Below are positions 14,101-34,600 of a DNA stretch of 64,000 nt, one piece after another; position 1 is the stretch's first letter; each line of letters opens with the position of its first letter. The stretch comes from Apus apus. Taxonomy: Eukaryota > Chordata > Aves > Apodiformes > Apodidae. The stretch lies in NCBI RefSeq assembly GCF_020740795.1, contig NC_067296.1, positions 6,053,001-6,117,000 on the forward strand, given 5' to 3'. The notes under the pieces were generated by a model. That model made no database searches. It had not been told where the DNA came from and was given only the letters and a program-made list of their open reading frames with translations. The translations under genes and the position numbers were made by a program.

Positions 14101-15800
14101 ACCTACAAAAAATACAGCAAGGCAGGGACCCTCAAATACTCTGAGGAACACCAGGATGTGTTCTGCATTTTTGTTACCACAGAAGGGAGACCCTTGAGAT
14201 TAACAAGAGTAGCACTAAGGACACAAGCTTGAGTGACATCTTCTGATGAGCTCAGCTGCACAAAAAAGCTGCAGAGAACTGCCCTCAGGTGACTGTATCT
14301 GGCACGTTTCCCTTCAATATTAGCTAGTTTCAAGGTTTTTACTCTAGGCATTTCAACTATCAGGTAGATATGTATGGGATGTAGCAGATAGATATGTAAG
14401 GGATGCACCATTTCATTCTGCTGTCAGAACTGATTAACATACCAGAGCAGGGTATTTTTGTACCATCTGGGATAACCTCCTGCCATATCCTGTCTCATTC
14501 CCACAGCTGACAGTCACCAGGCTGACTTCACCATTATCTCCTGTTAAACACGTGTGGTTCGAGGTGATGTTATGCAGAATCAGAGGGGGGTTTATGTTGG
14601 GAAGTAAAATGAGTACTTGGAAATCTCTTGTTACGTGGACAGTGTAAGGGAAAAGCTTTTTATCTGTATCCTTCATCTTCTCCCAGCATAATCCAGCGGA
14701 GGATCTCACAGTACTTAACAAAACTGTCAGTCTCACAAATTTCCTGTGAAGAGAGCATTGTCAGACTCAGGATTTAGCTGAGTTTTTTATCACTGTGTTA
14801 GCAGCACACCTATGAAATTCTTTACTCAAGAAGGGAACAAAGAAATTTGGATTCTGCCTTTATTCTGCAGACATTCATGTGAATAAACAGGGAGGTGGCA
14901 AAAGCCTTATTGCAGGTCCAACTGGTGCACCCAAAAGGGTAATAAAAATGCTCATAATACAAAATAATAAATAAATAATAAAGGCTCATGCATTATCTGA
15001 GGGAAACACAGTTTCAGTGATTTATGGTGTGATCTTTTTCAGAAAGAAGCCTGTATGTCTTCATGACAGAGGGAGGTGATGTGCAATAGCTGGAACTGCT
15101 GACCCTGCCCTCTGTTACGTTGCAACACTAGCACCAATTAAATAGCTCCAAACTGCTTTCCCAAACTTCTGTGTAAACTTTTGTCACCTTCTTGCTGCCC
15201 TTGGGTCCTCAGGGCCACATCTCACCCGTTTCCTTTGCTCCCAGATGAGGAGTGTAGTCACTCAGCTGTCTCTCCCCAACTCCCCCAAACTGCAAGTCCT
15301 GCAGCTTGCTGGTAATCCCAGCCCAGGAGGCCCCTGGCTCTGGGCAGCAGCTCAAAGGCTCTTTTCACGTGGTTCCTTTCCCTCATTTTCCATTTTAAAG
15401 GAGTACATCTCTTGCTTCTACAGCCGTGCGCCTCCAAACATGAGTGGGGTGTGACTGGATGCAGAAGGGGCACCTTGAAGAACCCCAACCTGGGAAAGGC
15501 TCAGACTGTCCCCCTGCCCCCAGAGCCCTGGCACCAGGCTACACGGGCTGAACGTCCTGGGCACTGCTCAGCAGGAGGCAGGAAGAAAGGGGCAGCAACA
15601 CGAGGCGAGTTCTGCAGCATGAGCGCTTGAGTCCTCATCATAATGGGGCAAGAGTGGGAACCAAACACAGGGTTTTTTCCCTCAAACAGCTCTGAGAGAC
15701 TGAGAAGGCTCTTGGGCCTCTGGCAGGGTGGCTGACAGCTTTGTCCCCAGCCACTGCTGGCTCCCTGTGACCCACGCAGGGCTGTACTGGCACCCTCTGA
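2200..15800. other. Gene-free stretch (intergenic or first intron of a minus-strand gene)
   Basis: No ORF here matches a protein I recognise, and I see no exon series with consistent frames and splice sites. GC content is moderate, with scattered A/T homopolymers (for example 3869-3899 and 14950-14985) and no clear CR1 or LTR. If PKIG starts in the CpG island to the left, this stretch would be the PKIG-SERINC3 intergenic region; if PKIG starts nearer SERINC3, it would be a PKIG intron. Confidence 0.5.
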
Positions 15801-16105
15801 TTCCCACAGGAACCTATGTCAGGTAGTGGGAGCCTCTCGCCCGCTTCCTCAGGCTTCCCGGGCCCTGCGGGCAGCTCAGCGCTGCAGCGATGACTCGGCT
15901 GGAACTCACGCAGCTTCAACGCGGCCTCTGCCCGGCCGTGACGCCTGTCCCCGCGCCCGGCGGGGCCCGGTCCCCTCAGGACCCGGGAGGGCAGTTGTAC
16001 CCGCGAAGGAGGGACACGGGGGTGGCAGGGAGCCTGGCAGGCTGCCGGCGCTTAGCGGCAGGGAAGCGCGGTGTGCTGGGCCGCACAGCCCCGCTGTGGC
16101 GGGGG

Positions 16106-16181
16106 CGGCCCGGTGCCAGGCCCGGTGCCGGTGCCAGGCCCGGTGCCAGGCCCGGTGCCGGTACCAGGCCCAGGCCCGGCG
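16106..16181. repeat. Short GC-rich minisatellite upstream of SERINC3
   Basis: Alternating CCAGGCCCGGTG and GCCGGT units repeat about six times within the SERINC3 CpG island, roughly 370 bp before the start codon. It produces proline-alanine-glycine open frames on both strands that should not be taken as genes. Confidence 0.8.
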
Positions 16182-16552
16182 CGCCGCCCGCTGCCGTGGC
16201 AACCGCTGCCATGGCAACCCGAGGCAGCGGGAGGCGTTGAGTGGCTGGCGGGCCTGCCGGCCTCGCTCATTCATTGGCTGTGCTGCTGGGGGATCCGCCC
16301 ACTCGGGCTCTTGGACCAATCAGCGTCCGCTCTCCCTACGAGCTCGTTCATAAACAACAAGAGGGCCCCCCCCCCTCCCTGTTCATCCTCCCGTTCTGTC
16401 CTGCCTTCCCATTGGTCGGCGGCCGCCCCAGAGCGCGTCACGGGGGCGGGAGGAGCCAATGAGCGGCGGCGACGCGGGAGGGTGGCTTAGCTGGCTGAGG
16501 CCGGCGGGGCGGAAGCCGGAAGTGGCGGCGGAGGAGCCTGGTCGGCGGCGCC

Positions 16553-23985
<7,433 letters not shown>

Positions 23986-24800
23986 ACTGCTGTACCTCTC
24001 TGAGCTTGCAGAAGTGGGGAACTTTTTTGCTGGAAGCCAAAATGTTCAAAACTGACTAATGTTAGTTATTCTGTCCATGTTGCTGTTTCTTATGTGACTA
24101 TTAAGATGCAGGTGGATAGAAAGTCCTGTATTGCATAGTGCTTGATGCAGGATGGAAGTTATTATCAGCTCTTTCTATTTTAACCTTTGGTCATGGTTAA
24201 CTTGTTACTGCATTTTTTTTTTTAAACTCACTACAGCTGTGCTGTCAAAGCACAAAAGAAAATACCTTTTCTGTCCTATAGCCACAACTTTTCTATTGAA
24301 TAGAAGTAACACTTAGCTAAATATGAAGTAATATATTTTAAAGAACAATTTTATTCAGCATAATGCACTACTATGTTCATGCTTCAGTTCCTGGAAGCAT
24401 AAGCTATGCTGCTTGATTTCTACATTCCACTGCAGAAGTTGTTTTAAATTTATACTTACCTTCCTGTGTTGTGGCAAAAAACCCCAACCCTTTATTTCTC
24501 ACCAAAGAACAAAACTTTGAGGTTGAAAAATCTGTTAACTCTAATTCCTTTTAAGAACAAACTTGCCCTTTCTAAGAGGCAACTTCTATAGTAACTTCTT
24601 TTTTTAATACCTCTGCCAAATATTGAGTGGTAAGTGTATGACTAGCTTAAGCAAATTTATGCTTATGATGGAAAAACAGCTTCTAGTTGTTTCACTTGTC
24701 TTAATATGCTTATAAAAATAATATACATGAAATTATTATTATGGGCACTAAGGCTTTTGCACTGTAAACTCGTTTGAATAAAGCAGACTAACTACTGAAA
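23986..24800 (+). terminator. SERINC3: SERINC3 3'UTR and polyadenylation signal
   Basis: The AT-rich sequence after the SERINC3 stop codon contains a canonical AATAAA at 24777-24782, so cleavage is expected near 24795-24810. No ORF or repeat of note lies in it. Earlier weak AT-rich variants exist, so shorter 3'UTR forms are possible. Confidence 0.7.
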
Positions 24801-25189
24801 CTGTCCCAGCTCTGTTTAGGAGTATTAAGAAGCAGCAATTATTCTCCAATGCATACAGTGATTAAATTGCTAATTAGCTCCTGCAGTGTGCAGCCAGATG
24901 TGTTCTCCATGCAGCAAATAGTAAGTCATGATATATACCTTTTGAAACAAACAGCATCTTCCATGGGGTTCTCTGAATGTCAAATCCTATTCCTTGATGT
25001 TGCTCAGGTACAGTTGTTCAAGTACAATTTAGTTCTGCAGCAGAAAGCAACACTTTCTTCTAATTTAATGCCATTACAGTGGCAATGACTTAGTTACAAT
25101 GGTGTGTTCAGTGTGGAATTGAAGTGCATGTTGTTACTGACTTTTAGAGTAAAATACCTCAAGATGACACAAACAAATTGAAAATATCA

Positions 25190-28100
25190 ATTAGCAGCTG
25201 TTACAGTGTGTTTATTCACCCAGTCATGCAGCATAAAATTACACATTTTGACCACTCCATTTTATAAAATGCATTATAAAAATAAATTTTGTCAAAGTAA
25301 GATGTACACGTAACCACCCAACACCTCTAGGCCCACATACAACAGAAGGCAAAATTATTAGTTTGAGTAACATTATGATTAAACTCATGCCAAAATGAGA
25401 CTTAACACAAAGCAAAACAAAACTACTTTACTAATTTCCTGAAGATACCTCAGGGTTTATAACACCCATTTGCAAGAGTATAAATTCAAGTACTTTTATG
25501 TACAATATGCAGCCACCTTTTTGTCCCACTTAAAGGCAAAAGCCCTGGGTGCCCAATGCAGTTCAAGTATCTTTCCTTATTATGCACTGGATTTGGCAGG
25601 GATGGCTTAAGCACTGGGCAAGGCTTGAAACCTCTGGAAACAAAGTTATTTCAACTGGAGAAAAGAAGAGATCAGTTCTAGTGCTATGAAAGAAAGAAAC
25701 AAAAACAAAACAAAACCCTGTATGCTTTTTCTGTCTCTTAAGTTGCAGATAAGGAGACTCTATACTTTAAACAAGAGTTTATTTTCCAAATGCTGACATG
25801 AGGAATTTTGGGAACAGACTGATTCCTTTGCTAGCAAGTGCTGAAGCTCAAAGAACACTCAGCTCAGCAGTCAGGCATGTATCAGACAGAGCTGTGCTTT
25901 CTGTAAGGCAAGCCAAGCACTGGTCACAAAGCTGACAAGGGTTAGAGATACAGCTCAATCAAATTGCAGCTCTGAGTTCTAAAGCCAAAAGAGAGCAAAT
26001 TAGAACTACCAGATGCCTGACAAAGGTAAGCCTGGCTTAATTCAAGCATCCTGCCATCAACTGCCCAGCAGCCAGCTGTGAGAAAAAGAAGTTCTGGAGG
26101 CATAGCACAGGCTGTGTCAAGCCCTGATAACAGCCTTATCTATTATGTTTAAAGCATAAGCTTCAGCTTAGTTTCTGTGAGCAGAGGAGAGAAGGGGAGG
26201 GAGAGATGGATCTAGTTTGCCTACTATTTAAGGCATGCAAGAGAATATAAAAGCCTGAAGAAGGGTTTGGTTTCAATAGAGGGTCCTCAGCCTTCTGCTG
26301 AACAACACTACAGTTTAGTTACTTTTTTCTTTGGAGGGCACTAAATTGAATTTTGAATATTCAATCTCCCTCTCAAGTAGTTACATAAATAGATCAATGT
26401 AGCTGTTCTTACAGGTTAACTGTCTAAGCCCTTTCAAACCCTGCAGCACAATTAAGGAAGGAATATCAAATACCAGTCATGCCTTGAGGAAAAATGGTCC
26501 ATCCTAATTTATCTGTTTAATTGTATATTGTGGCTGGAACTAAGAGGCACTAAACCAACATAAACACCACTGCTCTGGCAGTGAAACAGTGTGGGCAGCC
26601 ACTTACCTTTCTAAATCCTGGTGCTGTGTGCTGCTGTCTTGCTAGGTGGCACAAAGACTGAATTTATCTCTGCAAAACATGCAGCACATGATGGTCAGTG
26701 GCCAGCAGTGCTTCTTACCTTATTTTAAATAGATTAAAATGGTGGGGTTTGTTGTGGTTTTCTTCCCCTGCACTAGAGGTAAGGCTGTCAAAGAGGAGTA
26801 AAGGATTGACTTACAAAGGTAGGAAAAAAACAGATGTTTTCCATGAAGAAAATTAATCTCTTCCCACCTTTATTCTAAAACAGCTCAAGTGATGAGTTCT
26901 CTGCTCCCACAAATTTGGAACTGCCACCCAGAAAAAAGCCTCACAGTTTACCTGTTTTCAAAACCCAGTCTCCTTTGATAATGCCCGGACAACAGGTATG
27001 GCATTTGCTATCCCCCTAATTCCAGGATAATGCCTGCTGGCAGATCAGGAAGTCATTTCAGTGGTGGAGGAGTCTCTTTTTGGCAATGCAATCGTGCTGT
27101 AGGGGGACTGAGAGGAAGAGAGACATTCAAAAGAAGAGTTTGGCACTTTGAAAAATGAATGTCTGAAATCCTCAAGATGCTTTAGTTTTATATTTACAGA
27201 AACATAACTGGTAGCTATAATCACACTTGGCACTAAAGATTTCAGCCAGAGAAAAGTGCTCTAGAGAGAAGTCTCCAATTAGAAGGGGTTTCCTTTTACA
27301 CCAGAGTGAAATATTTCACCTGGAAGTAACTGCTTTCCTGGTCCTAGTGAGGACCACAGTATTATTGTGCAGAAAAGTGTGTGCAAAGCATGTGCTGACA
27401 GTTAAGGTTGAATTCAAGACTGTGAAACAGACTGAACTTGGGGAGTGGGCCCAGCTTATTTAGACATGGGTATCTTACCCTGATTTGACATCGCAGTCTT
27501 AGTTCTGTCTCTAGACAAAGACCTAGAAGCACAGGTATACAAGCTACAGGTAAATATTACAGAGAAGATTAAAGTCTAACTTCATAGAGGAACATGACAA
27601 CCAAAGACAAAAGAGGTCAACAAAGTTGAAGCCAAAATTGTAACAGTTCACAAAAGAGCCCACAGGCACAGTGGAAAAAAAAAAATAATGCTACAATACC
27701 AGGAAGTTTAAGAATGTGCTTTCAAAAAGCCTGTCTGCATTTGGTTTCACTGACTGTTAAACTCAAATTCTGCCTAAAGTAACAAGCTGAAGAAGCACCT
27801 TGTTGTCTCACATGAAGTATTGTCTTCCACACCTCATACGCCAACTGCTACAAAGTCTCCTTAGGAGTTTTCCGTACGAGTTCCTTACCCAGCTCCTCAT
27901 CACAGCCAGCTGAAGAAAAGAACAACTGACACTGTGGTAAGGTGACTGACATAGCATTTTCTTACTTGGTCCTGAACCTCATTATTTGGAAGTGTATCAT
28001 CTAATTAATAGCCTTAGTACTTGATTGGAACAACGTCCTGTTTTCTGAAAATGAAGACTGCATCTGTTTATAAGTGTTCATAGATATTCAAGTAGTTAAT

Positions 28101-28712
28101 CCACCAGTTTTAGGTCTTCCTACTGTGAGGCAGTTTCAGAAATTATCTCTATACTGGTATTCATTCATTTGAACCAAATGTTCATGGAGATAGTCCAGAA
28201 ATGCCAACTCACAATCTGAACCAACTGCCAAGTTGGACTTCTACTCTTTTTTTAAGCAACCTTCACTGACAGAACTACATTTTGCAGGGTTCAAAAGCAA
28301 TTTTCTTGTATTGGATTACTGGTGTTTTCAGAAGGAGAAAGGAATGGATGGTCACAAAGCTAGTAAGTCATTTTCACTTTTCACCTGGGCAAGAAGGGGA
28401 TAAGAAACTATCAAGCTTACCATCCTGCAATATTTTTCTTTATCGTTTAAAAGAATAAGCCAATTTGCATCATTCCCACAGAGGCCGAGGAGCCTCAAGT
28501 ATCTGCATAACTTGTGCTCTTTGCCTTTATTCTCCCTGAACTCTGCCCTGCCCCCACTGTGCCCTCTTCAGCTTCCTTTGGTTCTACAGTGTAAAGTGCC
28601 TTGGCGGTCTGTTCCTGAACTGCAGGTTTAGGAGTAAGGCAGAGTTCACAACATCACCCATCAGAACAGATCTTAACTGTGCTGGAAAACTTCCTTTCCC
28701 TGTTTTTTTTTT
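25190..28712 (-). terminator. TTPAL: TTPAL 3'UTR with distal polyadenylation signal
   Basis: After the TTPAL stop codon the minus strand runs about 3.5 kb without another gene, to a canonical AATAAA (TTTATT on the plus strand) at 25211-25216; cleavage is expected near 25190. More proximal AATAAA motifs occur (for example TTTATT near 28525 and 26853), so shorter transcripts are likely. A long 3'UTR fits the mammalian orthologue. The distal end lies about 0.4 kb from the predicted SERINC3 3' end on the opposite strand. Confidence 0.55.
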
Positions 28713-31700
28713 TTAATAACAGTAATAGAGCTGAGGTTTCATGCCTCGCAGAGAATCATCACACTGCTTTTCATCAGCATCCCCACTCACTAGCATGTCA
28801 TGGGGAGAGCTGTCACAGGGGAGAACCAGCTGTGAGAAGTCATGCAGGAAGTCCTCTTCAGAGGCTAGCAGCAGCTCATTCCATGCAGAGATGTCCAGCT
28901 TCCCTGAAGTACCACCATACTCTTCAGGAAGGATCACTGGAGGAATGTTCTGATGAAGGGAATTGAGATCACAGCCATGAAGAAAAAACTGAAGAAGAAA
29001 GCAAAAATACAGCTTTAATCATGCATATCCAGCACTTTACAGCAAATTACTGAAACAGTCAGCTAACAAGCTTCTTCTGGGTTAAAGAGCAAATTTTGGA
29101 AGTGATGTATTTATGGGCAAGTGGCAGCACACAACACTGGACAGGTGCAGTTAGACACACCAGTGTGAGAGGTCTTGAGACAATCCAAGTCTAGTGCAGC
29201 TTAAATCCCAGCAAGAGAGACCTGACAATTGCTAGTCTGCTGAGGTTCCAAATTCAGCTCTTTCCCCATGCCCAGGGGACTGGAAGTAGTTATCCTTGTG
29301 GGAAAAAGCATCACCCTTTGCAACTGCATCCAGAGGATACTAGAGCCATGCAGAATGCTTGCATAAGGGAGAAGCTCAAGGACGGGGCAACACAAGATTT
29401 CCTGTGACACCACCTCACAAACAAAGTGTTACTTGCCAAGATAATCCAAGCCCAGGAATGGATTAATGTTGTGAATACACAGCATGTGTACTGAAGATGC
29501 ATATAAATGTGCCAGTATTAAATCCCTCAAACTTCTCTCTCATGAGGAATTCTCCCAACATGCACATTTTTAAAAACTAAAAGCAGAAAGGACCAGTTAG
29601 GTCAAGGAAATGGCACCAACATTCTTCTAGCTATAAGGTTTTTGAATGGTTTTTACTTGCAGCAGCAGAGCAAGGAACTTACAAACATTAGCATTAATGT
29701 TAAAATGACACAAATCCTTACCCGATTTGCTATCTTTTCCTTCAGAAAAGGCTTGATGATTGCAAAAATGCCTTTGAATATACGAGGCTCATTTATTATG
29801 TTAACGGCTTTTATTCGAATGGGGAATCCATCCTGAAGGGTAAAGAATATGATTATTATTATGCAGTTTAAAAAACATTTGCCATCTTCCTCTTTTTAAT
29901 AATCCCCTCAGGCTGACTGCCAGCACAACCCACTGGCTCCCAAACTTCCATCTGAGCTACCAACATAAACCAATACTGCAACAGAAATGCAGCTTGTAAT
30001 AGGGAATAGTCTTAGGATGAGATCCATGGGCATGAAAATAAAGGCAAGAGACAAGAAAACTTTGAATAGAGAATCATACTGCTGTCTGTAAATCTTCAGT
30101 TCTTATGTTGTGCTTCATCTTCCCTGATAGAGACATTTAGATAATCACTGTCCTTCACAGGTATTGCCTACCCTAATAAGGATGCAGTTATAAAGTTATG
30201 AAGTTATGACCCTAGCTTCTCAGGAGGGCACCACACTAAGAGCCAGAGCAGTCTTCTTCTAACAGTGTTTCCAACTTCAAGATTTGGTGCTCAAGTTGCT
30301 CTAAAATGTGTTTTTATATATGGAAGAAATGTACTACCACTATTTTTCTGCCACTCCAACTATTCTGTCATACTAACTGCAAAAGACAAACAGGCCCTGC
30401 TGCCAGCAGAGCACAACAGTGCCTCCTATACAAGACAGTTTAAAACAACAGTTAGTTGTGGGATTTCTGCTGGGGAAACTTAATTGTAGAAATATTTTTC
30501 CAAGGCAAAAGCTCATGATCAGTAAGGTCTCATGCTACAGTGAAGTTTCTTCCCCTTATAACCAGCTCTCCATTTGCAAAGCAAGCAGTCAGTGCTTGGA
30601 GTGAGGAGCAGACAACATGCACTGTATGAGTATTTCTCTCCTCAGGAGGGTCAGGTCAGCTCAGCTCACCTTTACAGATGCAGCTTAGCAAGTTTGATGC
30701 AACACACTTATACTCTCCCATACCTTTATGTCCTTTACCAAGTTCAGCTCTTACTTGTTTGTGAATTGCTTCCACTAACAGCAGCAGGACACCCACCCCT
30801 TTATTTGTGCAAATTAAATGTGGGCTCAGTTAAATGACACTATTTATATGATAATTTAAAGGAGGGAGTTCTTACATAGTCATTCATAAACTCACTAGTC
30901 TCGTCTCCATAAAATCCCCCGATTCCTCCTGAACTTCCTTAGTCCCCCCCCAGATAGAACACACACAACCAGCTCAGGCCAGAAAAAAAGTGATGAGGAA
31001 ATGAACCCATTCAAGAGAAGTTTTCCTCATCTCACTCCTCCAGATAGTCTGGTCGAACATCAGGTAAAGTCATCAGGCCTTCTTGCCACTCTGGCCAGGT
31101 TACTCCTCACTCCTTTCACCTGCCTGTGCTGTACAACTCCACTTGTGCTTACACCCTTGCTCTGACCTGCTCTCCATCATTTTCCTTCCTAACATCTAGT
31201 CAGAGAACCTTTTCATTACTTCCTCTTTTGCTATCCCCTATGCTGAAGAAGACTCTCTTCCTTCAGGAAGCAGCTGGAAATGCTCCTCAAATCACACCCA
31301 TTCAAAAGTCCTCTCTGCAAATTTCTGGCAGCAGTACTTGAACTTGCCTCCCCCAGTGGTCAGTGAGTGACATGCTCCATCTCAGCTGACAAGAACCATT
31401 CCTCAGCATTCAGGCAAAATGGTGTCTCCTCTCTGCCTGCAACTCAGTGCTCTCTTATCACTAGCTGGCAGAAGTACTTCTTCTGTTCCACCTCAAAGTT
31501 TGCATGTCTAATTAGTTTTAGAGATGCAAAAGTCAGAGAAAGGGCGAGTGAGGTAAGTTGGCAAGGGTCTGAGAGACTGGTTGGGCAGAGATACCTTAAA
31601 TCTGCTAGTAAAAGCCAAGATGCTTAAGTTTCTGGTGATGTAGTCAAGAACTCTAGAAACAGAAGCAGTCATTTACAATGCACAAGCTTATTTTCCCACC

Positions 31701-33053
31701 AGTTCAGGTCTTACCTGAAGAATTCCAATCACTTTTTTGGCTACAAAAGGACCAAAATGAGATGCCTTAGATAAGCTGACTCCTTTGTAGTCTGCCAGGA
31801 TGACAATTCCATTCACCTGGGTCTCTTCGGATTGAATGAGTTTTTCTAACGTTAAGTATATGGCACGAATGTTCTCAGTAATCGGGTAGTTACTGGGTGT
31901 CCATCTGTCTGAGGTTACAAGACATGGATGGTTAAGTCAGAGAGTAAATATAAACTGACAATACACATTCCAAAAACTGATCTTCTATTTTCCCAGACTC
32001 CTAAAAGTTAAGTCTTGAATAGCCACAGTCTTAGTTCAGAGCAGCCTTTCTTAAGCATGAGATGAATGGCAACTGGTGTTTAGTTTAAGGAGCAAATGCA
32101 ATGGTTTTAGGAATCCTGTTCTCCACCCAGCACAGCTTATTAGAAGCAGTTTCAGGTCAGAAACAAAGCAGGTAAATGGAAAGGAGGAGAATGATTGAAG
32201 AGAAATTTACAGCAAGCCTGGCAGCACTAAAAGCACAGGGAAGGCTCCAACTGTTTACATGGCAGTCAAAGCCATAGGCTCCTCTCTCCACTTACTGTCA
32301 AAGCCTCTCACCGTAGGCCAGTAGTACTGCTTCAACTTGAGTTACTACACATCAATTTCTTTCGAGTCACCTAATATTTCATCAACCCACCTCACTGCAT
32401 TTTCGTTTTGACACAACTGCAGTTATTGCTGACACAGGAAAAGGAACCAGTGTAACAGTAACGACAGACCTGTCTGTTCACAAGTTAGCTCTTCACATTT
32501 CAAAGAGAACCTGGGTACTTCGTGTAAGTAACAATAATTCACAGGAGAGCAGAAGATCTTTGGCCCAGACACAGCTCGAAGACGGAGAACAAAGAGATTC
32601 ATGCATGTCAGTACCTGGACGGATGCAGACAATGTGACGTCCCTCTGGGTCCAGACGAGGCAGCACAGTGACAAAACCAGACTCTAGGACAGGTTTTACT
32701 GCAGATGGCTTCAAGTTATTGAAGACCTCAGGCCAGGTCCTCCTACAGGTGTGGTAGTTCACCAGAAGCTGAAGGGCTCGATCGTAATCAAATTTCCTGG
32801 CTCTGAGGAATCTTAGCAAAAAAGCATCGTCCAGGCAGGTCCCCAGGGAGGGATAGTCTTTGCACACCATATCTCGGAGTGCCTGCACGTCACGGAGCCT
32901 CCATTCAGGTTTCTCCTGGAGCTCTTCCCGGGCTTTGGTGATGAGATCAGGAGACAGTGAACAAACATACTTTGGCCGATCTGGTAAGAACTCGTTGTCT
33001 GATGGAGACCCCGCTGATGGACTTGTCCTGGTGCAGTCACTGTCCCCTGACAT
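28713..33053 (-). CDS. TTPAL: TTPAL, alpha-tocopherol transfer protein-like (4 coding exons, 339 aa)
   Basis: Soluble CRAL-TRIO (Sec14-like) lipid-binding protein related to alpha-tocopherol transfer protein; its natural ligand is not established. Coding exons on the minus strand: 33053-32615, 31908-31715, 29832-29722, 28988-28713. All three coding introns are GT-AG and the frame is continuous. The CRAL-TRIO N domain lies at residues about 35-110 (AREELQEKPEWRLRDVQALR at 41-60, LLRFLRARKFDYDRALQLL at 79-97). The lipid-binding CRAL-TRIO domain follows at about 120-290 (ITENIRAIYLTLEKLI, GIVILADYKGVSLSKA, INEPRIFKGIFAIIKPFL, PEEYGG). The C-terminus ends QLYYCY. The first coding exon starts 14 nt upstream of the ATG at a splice acceptor (TTTGACAG, AG at 33069-33068), so at least one untranslated 5' exon exists. 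The ATG has A at -3. The length is close to human (342 aa). Confidence 0.97.
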
Positions 33054-33879
33054 AATGTGGCAGGAATCTGTCAAAGACCAAGTGTTAGACGTGACAATCC
33101 CATGGACTAGGAAGCATATACATTATGTCCCGTATCCCTCCATTTCCCTGCTGACAAGACTGCCCTTACCAGAATCAGCACTGCAGCCAGAAGTACAGTT
33201 TACACATGTTAATTCTCTTCCTAGGATTAGAAAGTGCACATTACTCTTAAGTTCTTTTGCCTGCATAGCAGGTGGAAAACAACCTTGGATGAAACCTAAC
33301 CAAATAAAAGTAAATACATAAATTAGAATTACACAGCTTCCTTACAAAATACAGAATTTAATTTGCCTTCATTATTTCTTAAGTCCAACTGGAAACTGAA
33401 GCAAAGTAAACGCAGCCTAGCTAGGCAGGATTCTCACATTTGGTCAAATTATTCCCTCTTATGAGACACTGTCCTAGATGAGCCCAGACAGTGGGAGTTT
33501 TCACTAACTTCTCTGGCAAATCTGTACATCAATCAGCACGTCGATGGGAACGTTTTGAGCAATTCAGGAGGAACAGCATTCAGGAATACAAGAAACGGCT
33601 GCAGTTCACAGACTGGATGAACAGGTGAGAAAACTACAGGCTCTCATGCCAGCCCTGATGGGCATTCAGGAAGGCTTAATGTAGCTTTCAGTGTGCTGCC
33701 AACGTTTCTGAACTGGGAGCTGAATTTCCAAATCCAGTGGCAAAGTGGCGAGAGATGAGTGAAAAATTACAAAATGATTAATTTGGCATTCTCCCTGTAG
33801 CTTGACCTGGTACTGGAGGGGAAAAACGTGCCTTTTTTTTGGTCAGCTGCTCCTACTCAGTGTCACTTGCAGCACGCTG

Positions 33880-34600
33880 TACCACGCCCGGGTGTCACAC
33901 AGGAGCCACCTGTCACAATAAAGCCTGTCCCAGGTAAGCAGCTTCCCTCTGGCCACTCGGTCGCTTCTCCTGCACCTTTCCCAGTCTCCTTAGGGACGGT
34001 GCTGGGATGCAGGGATCGCTCGCAGGGGCCTGCTTCACCTCCCCACAGCCTGGGCTGTGCAGGACGTGCACAGGCAGGGCCCGGTGGAGGAGCTGGCACC
34101 AGGGAGGCAGCACTACCCTCCTGCCCTCCCCAGGGCTGGGCGTCCCAAACCCTCGGCCTCTGCCCCGGCGGCCAGAGGACCTGCCCCGATGCCTCAGCTC
34201 CAGCTTAAACCCCCCCCAGCCCCAGCTCCACTCCATGCCCAGGGAAGCTGTGGCTGCCCCATCCCTGGCAGTGTTGAAGGGCAGGTTGGATGGGGCTTGG
34301 AGCAACCTGGGCTGGTGGGAGGTGTCCCTGCCCCTGCAGGGGAGTGGGACGGGATGGTCTTTAAGGTCCCTTCCCACCCAAACCAGTCTATAATGAACCC
34401 TCCCCGCACACCCCACAGCCCCTCAGCTCCAGCACCCTCCCCGCAGTGCCCCCACCCCGCTCCGCAGCCCCCGGCCCCGCCGTACCGCGCTCCCGCCCGG
34501 CTCCGCCGTCTCCCGGCAGCGGCGCCCCCGGAACCTCCGCGGCCGCCGGAAACCTCCGGGCCCCGCTCATGCGCCGTGCGCTGCGGGGGGAAGGGGCCGG
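33880..34600 (-). promoter_or_regulatory. TTPAL: TTPAL CpG-island promoter and untranslated first exon
   Basis: GC-rich, CpG-dense sequence about 0.9-1.5 kb upstream of the first coding TTPAL exon. An untranslated exon must lie here or nearby, because the coding exon begins at an acceptor. A minus-strand donor candidate (GCGCG|GTACGG) has its GT at 34485-34484. The sequence between 34430 and 34600 is unique and very CpG-rich and is the best guess for the transcription start. The CR1 tail at 34236-34393 would then fall in the first intron. Confidence 0.5.
34236..34393 (+). mobile_element. CR1 LINE 3' fragment in the TTPAL promoter region
   Basis: A heavily 5'-truncated CR1 tail of about 158 bp. 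Its first 98 bp are identical to 18122-18219 in the SERINC3 intron copy. It continues through TTTAAGGTCCC and CCCAAACCAGTCTATAATG, with part of the usual terminal repeat missing. It lies inside the TTPAL CpG island, opposite to TTPAL. Confidence 0.88.

Noticed and set aside
14434-14736. 100-codon minus-strand frame
   Set aside because: The translation looks protein-like at first, but I recognise no family and see no clear exon boundaries or conservation argument.
1-16000. Search for PKIG coding exons
   Set aside because: No match to the conserved PKI inhibitor motif region was seen on the minus strand; the coding exons should lie beyond the left edge.
15826-16353. 175-codon plus-strand and 137-codon minus-strand frames upstream of SERINC3
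   Set aside because: CpG island and minisatellite sequence; arginine, proline and alanine-rich translation with no homology.
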